Below the pieces are notes generated by a model. It worked only from the letters and a program-made list of their open reading frames with translations, was not told the DNA's origin and ran no database searches. Source: DATLFP01 sp035540955 (GTDB taxonomy: Bacteria; Actinomycetota; Acidimicrobiia; Acidimicrobiales; CADCSY01). From it: 5,173 nt of DNA. The position numbers were made by a program, and so were the translations under genes. The stretch's first letter is position 1. Each line of letters begins with the position of its first letter. The stretch is taken from positions 1 to 5,173 of the forward strand of contig DATLFP010000154.1 of NCBI GenBank assembly GCA_035540955.1. Reading direction: 5' to 3'. Shown in pieces: positions 1 to 5,173 of the stretch.

Positions 1-1422
1 GCGCTCGTCGACGAGGGCGCTGCGGCGGACCTTGCCGGCGTCGTCGCGGACGAACTCGCTGACCCGCTCGAAGCTGCGGGGGATCTTGTACTGCACGAGG
101 CGTTCGGCGAGGAAGGCGCGCAGCCCGTCGTCGCTGACCTCCTCGGACAGCTGGACGATGGCGTGCACCCGCTGGCCGAGGTCGTCGTCGGGGATGCCGA
201 TCACCGCGCACGACAGCATCGCCGGGTGCTCCTCGAGCGCCGCCTCCACCTCCGCCGGGTAGATGTTGGCCCCGCCGGCGAGGATGAGATCGGTGCGGCG
301 GTCGGCGATGTACAGGTAGCCGTCGTCGTCCATCCACCCCATGTCGCCGAGCGACTCCCAGCCGTCACGCTCCCGGGCCTCGGCGCCGATGTAGCGGTAG
401 GTCGGGCGATCGCCCGGCGGCTGCATCCAGATCTCGCCGACCTCGCCGCGCGGCACCTCGTTCCCGTCAGGGTCGGTGACCTGCATCGTCCCTTCCGCCG
501 GACGCCCGATGGTGCCCCGGTGCTCCAGCCACTCCGGGCCGCTGATGATCGTCACGCCCTGCGCCTCGGTGCCGGCGTAGAGCTCCCACACCTTCTCGGC
601 GCCGATCCAGTCGATCCAGGCCTCCTTCACGTGCGGCGGGCACGGCGCCGCCAGGTGGAGGATCCCCCGCAGCGAGTCGAGCGACCACCGCGCCCGCTCC
701 TCCTCGGGGAGCCGGAGCATGCGGGTCATCATCGTCGGCACGAACAGCGCGAAGTCCACACCGAACTCGTCGATGTACTGCAGCGCCGACGCGGCATCGA
801 AGCGGGGCATCACCACGAGGTGCTGGCCGATGAACAGCCCACCGGTGGAGAAGACGAACGGACCGTTGTGGTAGAGCGGTCCCGGCACCAGCTGCGTGCC
901 GTTCGGTTGGGCACCGAAGGTTCCCGCGCCCTCGGGGTCGCAGAGGCCGGGCTGGCCGGCGACGATGATCTTGGGCCGGCCCGTGGAGCCGCCCGAGGTC
1001 GGCGCCTTCAGCGACGGCGCCGTCCGGTCGGGCAGGAGGGGCTCGTCGCTGGCGTCGGGATCGGCGTCGATGACCGAGGTGACGACGAGCGCCGGCTTCG
1101 CCAGCTCGATGATCTCCTGTCGCTCCCGCTCGGGGAGCCGGTACGAGATCGGTTGCGGGATGGCGCCCAGCTTCCATGCGGCGATGCACGCCTCGTAGAA
1201 CTCGATGGAGTTGGGGAGCCCGATCGTGACGAAGTCGCCCTCCTTCACCCCCAGCCGCTCGTACGTGCGCGCCAGCCGGTTGGTGTGCAGCTCCAGCTCG
1301 ACGCGGGTGATCGTGCGCCTCGGCACGTCGACCTGGGGGGTGGGGACGATCGTGATCGACGGCCGTCCCGGGTCGCGCTCGGCCAGCCACCGGAACGCGG
1401 CGCCGATCGGCATGAGGGCCAT
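1..1422 (-). CDS. AMP-forming acyl-CoA synthetase (BaiB/FadD-like), 3' end cut by window
   Basis: Member of the ANL adenylating superfamily. It should use ATP to adenylate a carboxylic acid and transfer it to CoA, probably in the cytosol. 474 codons are visible with no stop, so only the last few residues should be missing. Motifs seen: phosphate loop PTSGGSTGRPK (141-151), a GGST variant of the usual SGTTG; PLYHNGPF (182-189), typical of the actinobacterial bile-acid-CoA-ligase-like group; A5 motif YAGTE (282-286); A7 motif LGDMGW with Asp360 for ribose binding; hinge/A8 region ADRRTDLILAGGANIYPAE (373-391); A10 motif DAGKVRR with probable catalytic Lys464. All key residues are present, so it looks functional. 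The exact acid (fatty, aromatic, steroid or bile-type) cannot be read from sequence. The start is uncertain: ATG at 1422, with GTG at 1428 and ATG at 1413 in the same frame, and no clear Shine-Dalgarno before any of them. It lies downstream of putA, beyond a strong hairpin. Confidence 0.93.
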   Translation of the reverse strand, partial: MALMPIGAAFRWLAERDPGRPSITIVPTPQVDVPRRTITRVELELHTNRLARTYERLGVKEGDFVTIGLPNSIEFYEACIAAWKLGAIPQPISYRLPERERQEIIELAKPALVVTSVIDADPDASDEPLLPDRTAPSLKAPTSGGSTGRPKIIVAGQPGLCDPEGAGTFGAQPNGTQLVPGPLYHNGPFVFSTGGLFIGQHLVVMPRFDAASALQYIDEFGVDFALFVPTMMTRMLRLPEEERARWSLDSLRGILHLAAPCPPHVKEAWIDWIGAEKVWELYAGTEAQGVTIISGPEWLEHRGTIGRPAEGTMQVTDPDGNEVPRGEVGEIWMQPPGDRPTYRYIGAEARERDGWESLGDMGWMDDDGYLYIADRRTDLILAGGANIYPAEVEAALEEHPAMLSCAVIGIPDDDLGQRVHAIVQLSEEVSDDGLRAFLAERLVQYKIPRSFERVSEFVRDDAGKVRRSALVDER

Positions 1423-1436
1423 GGCCACCGACCGTA

Positions 1437-1489
1437 CCGAACCTTGTCGCGCTCGCCCGCCCAGGGCGGGCGAGCGCGACAAGGTTCGG
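1437..1489. terminator. Perfect 53-base inverted repeat (strong hairpin) between putA and the ligase gene
   Basis: Two 26-base arms are exactly complementary around a single central A at 1463. I paired every base from 1437/1489 inward without a mismatch. As RNA this gives about a 25-bp GC-rich stem with a 3-nt loop on either strand. It begins 4 bases after the putA stop codon and ends 14 bases before the ligase ATG. Position and strength suggest a transcription terminator or mRNA 3'-end stabiliser for putA. No U-tract follows on the minus strand, so if it terminates it is of the tail-less type proposed for actinobacteria. Its length and perfection also fit a dispersed palindromic repeat, which cannot be tested from one copy. 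The structure is certain; the role is inferred. Confidence 0.7.
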
Positions 1490-1493
1490 GGGG

Positions 1494-4400
1494 TCAGATG
1501 GGGTTGCCGAAGCGGTGGCGGGTGCGCGAGATCGCCTGCTCGCGGAGCCAGCGGGCCAGCTCGACCCGCCCGTCGCCGGTGAGAGGCTGGCGGTCGACGC
1601 TCACGCCGGCCGCGTGCGCGGCCCCGAGCACCTCCACGGGCGCACCGTGGGGCACCCGGAGCCGGTCGACCGACAGGTCCGGCGCCTCGGTGGCGAACAC
1701 CACCGGCGTCCCGGTGAGCCGGGCGGCGCGCTCGGCGATGCCCCGCTCCTCGTCGGTGAGGTCGCCCCACACGCAGACGCCCCGGGGCAGCGGGCGGTAC
1801 CGCAGCAGGTTCTCCTCGCACCGCAGCCCGGTGACGTCCTCGTCCCGCGGCAGGCGCCACGTCGACTCGTCGACGGGCACCGGGCGCCAGCGGCCGAGGC
1901 TGGCGACGTAGCCGGGCCCGCCCGCCTTCACCGTGGCGCCCACCGACGACCGCTTCCAGCCACCGAACGGCTGCCGGGCGACGATCGCCCCGGTGATGTG
2001 CCGGTTCACGTAGGCGTTGCCGACCTCGACCCGCGCCAGCCACCGGTCGACCTCGGACGGATCGAGCGTCGCGATCCCCCCGGTCAGCCCGTAGGGCACG
2101 GCGTTCTGCAGCTCGATGGCGTGGTCGAGGTCGCGCGCCCGCATGACACCGAGCACGGGGCCGAAGCACTCGGTCAGGTGGAACGTCGAGCCGGGTTGCA
2201 CACCGACCTTCACCGCCGGCGCCCACAACCGCCCGCCGTCATCCAGCCGCCGGGGCTCTACCAGCCACGACTCCCCGTCATCCAGGCGGGTGAGGGCGCC
2301 GAGCAGCTTTCCCTCGGGCGGGTGGATCACCGGTCCGACCACCGACCGCAGCTCGGTCGCCGGACCGACGACGAGGCTGCGCACGGCGTCGGCCAGCTGC
2401 CGAAGGAACCGGGGGTCGTCGTGCACGGCGTCCTCGACGATGGCGAGGCTGGCCGCCGAGCACTTCTGCCCGGCGTTGCCGAACGCCGAGCGCACGAGAT
2501 CGCGCACGGCGAGGTCGACGTCGGCGGCGGCGGTGATCACGAGCGCGTTCTTGCCGCTCGTCTCCGCGTGCAGGTCGAGGTCGGGCCGCCACGAGAGGAA
2601 CAGCTGGGCGGTCTCCCAGGAGCCGGTGAGGATCACGGCGTCGACATCGGGATGGGTGATCAGCCGCCGGCCCCGTTCGTCGTCGTCGAGCGGGGCGAGC
2701 TGCAGCACGTCCCGCGGGACGCCCGCGTCCCAGCAGCACTCGACCAGGGCGAGGGCGACGGCGCGCGCCTCGGGGGCGGGCTTGAGGATCACCGCACTGC
2801 CGGCGGCCAGCGCCGCGCACACGCCGCCGAGCGGGATGGCGAGCGGGAAGTTCCACGGCGCCGCCACCGCCACGACCCGGTACGGCTCGAAGGTGGCGTC
2901 GGTGATCGCGTGGCGGGCGTAGTAGCGGGCGAAGTCGACGGCCTCGCTGACCTCGGGATCGCCCTCGAGCACGACCTTGCCGGTCTCCTGCGCCATCACC
3001 GCCAGCAGGTCGTCGCGCCGCGCCGCGACGACGTCGCCGACGCGGTGGATCGTCGCCGCCCGGTCGTCCCACCGCGCCGCCCGTGCGGTGGCGACGAGGG
3101 TGTCGACGTCGAGGGCGGTGTCGAGCGCCGGCGGCGCCCACGGCCGGCCGAGCGCCTGCCACACCCGCTCGCGGTTGGCGCGCTGGGTGAAGTCGAGGTC
3201 GGGCTCGTTCACGAACGGGCCGTCGAGGTGCCGGCCCCGGTCGTGCCCCACCCGGGCGGCCGAGCGGCGGGGCTCGGTCGAGACGGTCGCCGAGCGCTCG
3301 ACGGCCTCGACGAAGCGCGCCCGCTCCGCGGCGAGGTCGGCACCCTCGAACAGGGCGCGGAGGAAGTTGTCGGGGGCGGCATTCTCCTCGAGGCGTCGCA
3401 CCAGGTAGGCGATCGCCGAATCGCGCTCGGTCCGCTTGACCACCGGGGCGTAGAGCAGGATGCCCCCCGCCTCGTCACGCACCGCCTCGGCCTGCGCCGG
3501 CGCCATGCCCTCCAGCATCTCGATCTCGACCCGGTCGATGGCGCGGTGCCCGTCGCGCTGCACGAGCGCCCACGCCACGTCGTACAGGTTGTGGCTGCCG
3601 ACGCCGATCCGCAGCGCCGGACCAGCAGTCAGCGCGGCGGCCAGCAGCCGCTTGTAGCTGGCGTCGACCTCGGCCTTGGTCTCGTACGGGGCCTGCTCCC
3701 AGCCCCGCAGCTCGGCCTCGACCCGCTCCATCGCCAGGTTGGCGCCCTTGACGAGGCGCACCTTCACCGTGGCGCCGGTCCGGGCGTGGCGGGCCGCCGC
3801 CCACGACGTCAGGTCGGCGAGGGCGTCGTGGGAGTCGGGCAGGTACGCCTGCAGGACGATCCCGGCGTCGACACCGTCGAGCTCGGGCTCGCTCAGCACC
3901 TGCTGGAAGGCGGCGACCGTGAGCCACAGGTCGCGGTACTCCTCCATGTCGAGGTTCACGAACGTCCCCGCCGCCGCGCACCGTCGGTAGAGCGTGCGGA
4001 GCCGCGCCACCGCCGCCGCCACGGAGTCGTCGAAGGCGAGCACGTTCAGCTGCGACGTGATCGCCGACAGCTTCACCGACACGTAGTCCACGTCGGGCCG
4101 TTCGGCGAGCGCGAGCGTGGCCTCGAGGCGCCGCTCGGCCTCCGCTTCCCCGAGGATCGCCTCCCCCAGGAGGTTCACGTTGAGCCGGACACCCGCAGCG
4201 GCGCGGCGGGCGACGTGACGGGCGAGGGCGGGGTCGTGGGCGGAGAGGATCACGTCACCCGTCTCGCTGCGGATCCGCCGGCGCACCAGCGGCATCACGA
4301 CTCCGGGGACGAGCAGCGCCACCGCGGCGCCGGCCCGGAGCAGGGCGCGATCGACGCCGCCGACGAAGCGCGGTGCGCCGTGCTCCCGCACGAGCGCGGC

Positions 4401-4595
4401 GAACCGCCGTGCCGCCCGGCGATCGTCGCCGATGCGCAGCACCTGGTCGGCGAGCGCCATCGACAGCCGCTTGCCCGCCTCGTCGGCCACCAGCCGCCCG
4501 AGTCGCTGCTGGCGGCGGCCGGGAGCCGACGACGTCAGCAGGCGCTCGGCGAGGGCGACGGCCCGGTCGACCTCGTGCCCGACCTGTCCGCTCAC
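1494..4595 (-). CDS. putA: Bifunctional proline dehydrogenase / L-glutamate gamma-semialdehyde dehydrogenase (PutA)
   Basis: Oxidises L-proline to P5C with FAD, then the hydrolysed semialdehyde to glutamate with NAD+. The family channels the intermediate between sites. The protein is 1033 aa and complete. The N-terminal 1-70 is a short alpha region with no ribbon-helix-helix DNA-binding domain, so it should not be an autorepressor like enterobacterial PutA. PRODH barrel about 75-435: VSVKLSAI with Lys175, VNLDMEEY with Asp216, VKVRLVKGA with Arg280, GVGSHN (331-336), LYAPV with Tyr382, and RRLEEN (400-405), whose arginines bind the proline carboxylate. ALDH domain about 455-900: APWNFP with oxyanion Asn582, LKPAPEA with Lys605, AETSGKN with Glu678, GNAGQKC with catalytic Cys712, ECFGP (809-813), PFGGWKRS (876-883). 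The C-terminal domain ends in LREQAIS..RHRFGN, the conserved PutA tail, but looks shorter than in many actinobacterial PutAs. GTG start overlaps the upstream stop in GTGA; no good Shine-Dalgarno is visible, so translation is probably coupled. Confidence 0.97.
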   Translation of the reverse strand: MSGQVGHEVDRAVALAERLLTSSAPGRRQQRLGRLVADEAGKRLSMALADQVLRIGDDRRAARRFAALVREHGAPRFVGGVDRALLRAGAAVALLVPGVVMPLVRRRIRSETGDVILSAHDPALARHVARRAAAGVRLNVNLLGEAILGEAEAERRLEATLALAERPDVDYVSVKLSAITSQLNVLAFDDSVAAAVARLRTLYRRCAAAGTFVNLDMEEYRDLWLTVAAFQQVLSEPELDGVDAGIVLQAYLPDSHDALADLTSWAAARHARTGATVKVRLVKGANLAMERVEAELRGWEQAPYETKAEVDASYKRLLAAALTAGPALRIGVGSHNLYDVAWALVQRDGHRAIDRVEIEMLEGMAPAQAEAVRDEAGGILLYAPVVKRTERDSAIAYLVRRLEENAAPDNFLRALFEGADLAAERARFVEAVERSATVSTEPRRSAARVGHDRGRHLDGPFVNEPDLDFTQRANRERVWQALGRPWAPPALDTALDVDTLVATARAARWDDRAATIHRVGDVVAARRDDLLAVMAQETGKVVLEGDPEVSEAVDFARYYARHAITDATFEPYRVVAVAAPWNFPLAIPLGGVCAALAAGSAVILKPAPEARAVALALVECCWDAGVPRDVLQLAPLDDDERGRRLITHPDVDAVILTGSWETAQLFLSWRPDLDLHAETSGKNALVITAAADVDLAVRDLVRSAFGNAGQKCSAASLAIVEDAVHDDPRFLRQLADAVRSLVVGPATELRSVVGPVIHPPEGKLLGALTRLDDGESWLVEPRRLDDGGRLWAPAVKVGVQPGSTFHLTECFGPVLGVMRARDLDHAIELQNAVPYGLTGGIATLDPSEVDRWLARVEVGNAYVNRHITGAIVARQPFGGWKRSSVGATVKAGGPGYVASLGRWRPVPVDESTWRLPRDEDVTGLRCEENLLRYRPLPRGVCVWGDLTDEERGIAERAARLTGTPVVFATEAPDLSVDRLRVPHGAPVEVLGAAHAAGVSVDRQPLTGDGRVELARWLREQAISRTRHRFGNPI
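4592..4595 (-). other. GTGA stop/start overlap coupling the cupin gene to putA
   Basis: On the minus strand the GTG start of putA (4595-4593) and the TGA stop of the upstream cupin gene (4594-4592) share four bases. The 25 bases before the GTG have no Shine-Dalgarno at normal spacing; the only purine-rich stretch, TGGAGGG (4620-4614), lies about 18 bases upstream. This fixes the putA start and implies one mRNA with reinitiation by the terminating ribosome. The overlap is seen directly; the coupling is inferred from how such overlaps usually behave. Confidence 0.85.
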
Positions 4596-5173
4596 TGCCA
4601 GGAGCGTACGTAGCCCTCCACGGACGATCGCTCACCCTCGGCCGTCAACCGCAGCGGGCGGCGGGCGTCGATGTTGATGGCGACCTCGTCGGCGAAGCCG
4701 CCCGGACCCCGCTCCCGCGACCGCTCGACGGCCTTCGGCTGGGGGCCGTGGTGGATCCCCGACGGGTGGAACGTGAGCATCCCCTCGGTGATGCCCGCTC
4801 GCGACATGAACTCGCCGCGGTGGTAGAAGATCACCTCGTCGTAGTCGACGTTGCGGTGGAAGAACGGCAGCCGCAGCGCGTCGGGATCCGTCTCGAGCGG
4901 GCGGGGCGCGAACGTGGCGACCACGAAGCCCGGTCCCATGACCGTCGTGTGCACCGATGGCGGCAGGTGATACCGGGGTGACACCACCGGGCGGATGTCG
5001 TCGACGTTGAGCCGCCACGGTGCGAGGTCGCCCTTCCAGCCGACGACGTCGAAGGGGTGGAACGGATAGGTGATGCGGGTGGTCGAGCCGTGCCGGAGCA
5101 GCCGGATCTCGAACTCGCCCGCCTCGTCGCGCGGCTCGGGTTCAGGAACCTCGAGCACGGCCGGGTCGAAGAT
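4592..5173 (-). CDS. Homogentisate 1,2-dioxygenase-like cupin, C-terminal part (5' end outside window)
   Basis: The frame is open through the right edge (reading IFDPAVLEVPEP...), so the start lies outside the window; 193 codons plus TGA are seen. True homogentisate dioxygenases are Fe(II) enzymes that open the aromatic ring of homogentisate to maleylacetoacetate in tyrosine/phenylalanine breakdown. Family signatures, numbered from the first visible residue: HPFDVVGWKGDL (39-50), YHLPPSVHTT (68-77), then cupin motif 1 HRNVDYDE with the E(x)6G spacing (His106, Glu113, Gly120), and cupin motif 2 GMLTFHPSGIHHGPQ (131-145) with His142. His106, Glu113 and His142 are the likely iron ligands; the 36-residue His-to-His spacing equals that of human HGD (His335, His371). 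The ending YVRSWQ is typical of the shorter bacterial bicupin branch. It could act on a related aromatic diol or acid instead of homogentisate; the N-terminal half needed to judge this is absent. It overlaps putA by four bases as the upstream partner. Confidence 0.85.
   Translation of the reverse strand: MFDPAVLEVPEPEPRDEAGEFEIRLLRHGSTTRITYPFHPFDVVGWKGDLAPWRLNVDDIRPVVSPRYHLPPSVHTTVMGPGFVVATFAPRPLETDPDALRLPFFHRNVDYDEVIFYHRGEFMSRAGITEGMLTFHPSGIHHGPQPKAVERSRERGPGGFADEVAINIDARRPLRLTAEGERSSVEGYVRSWQ

Noticed and set aside
467..1390. Minus-strand open frame of 307 codons inside the ligase gene
   Set aside because: It is a shifted frame of the ligase gene. The overlapping frame starting at 1422 contains every ANL motif; this one is arginine/alanine-rich without any.
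163..1911. Plus-strand open frame of 582 codons antisense to the ligase gene and running into putA
   Set aside because: Same codon-register effect opposite the ligase gene. The product is a biased R/G/H/V-rich sequence without motifs, and it crosses the hairpin and two genes.
2670..2695. Short cgt/cgtcg runs that look like a small tandem repeat (also near 181-190 and 318-332)
   Set aside because: They encode aspartate runs in the coding frames (such as DDDE in PutA and DDDGY in the ligase) and reflect codon usage, not a repeat element.
1515..4613. Plus-strand open frame of 1032 codons antisense to nearly all of putA
   Set aside because: Its codons are in register with putA codons, so its first base pairs with the putA third base, which is almost always G or C. 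Stop codons (all starting with T) are therefore suppressed. The translation is low-complexity, rich in R, G, H, D and V, with no recognisable domain.
4373..4981. Plus-strand open frame of 202 codons across the cupin/putA junction
   Set aside because: Overlaps both well-supported minus-strand genes and has no motif; the composition is typical of a GC-rich shadow frame.
4592..5158. GTG at 5158 as the start of the cupin gene
   Set aside because: The same frame continues to the window edge with family-like residues (IFDPA), and known family members have another cupin half upstream. The GTG is an internal valine.

Overview
The window is very GC-rich, with third codon positions almost always G or C. 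It carries three protein genes, all read on the minus strand. The protein styles point to a high-GC actinobacterium: a one-chain PutA ending in a 'LREQAIS..RHRFGN' tail, a short bicupin homogentisate-dioxygenase-like protein, and a BaiB-like acyl-CoA ligase with a GGST phosphate loop. Acidimicrobiia or a relative is my best guess, but that placement is inference.

In transcription order (right to left): (1) 5173-4592 holds the C-terminal 193 codons of a homogentisate 1,2-dioxygenase-like cupin; its start lies beyond the window. (2) Its TGA stop overlaps the GTG start of putA in the tetranucleotide GTGA (4595-4592). putA (4595-1494, 1033 aa) encodes a complete bifunctional proline dehydrogenase / L-glutamate-gamma-semialdehyde dehydrogenase. 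(3) A 71-base gap (1493-1423) follows, most of it filled by a perfect 53-base palindrome (1437-1489) that would fold into a very strong hairpin. (4) 1422-1 holds an AMP-forming acyl-CoA synthetase, complete through its A10 catalytic-lysine motif but running off the left edge just before its stop codon.

The first two genes look translationally coupled and form an amino-acid catabolic pair: aromatic ring cleavage (tyrosine/phenylalanine route, if the cupin is a true homogentisate dioxygenase) and proline oxidation to glutamate. The ligase, which activates a carboxylic acid as its CoA thioester, lies beyond the hairpin. It may be a separate transcription unit or a read-through gene kept at lower level. 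There is no gene-free stretch longer than 300 bases. I see no tRNA, rRNA, CRISPR array, insertion sequence or origin. The window looks like ordinary catabolic chromosome. I did not find a convincing undescribed system; the palindrome is the most unusual piece of DNA here.
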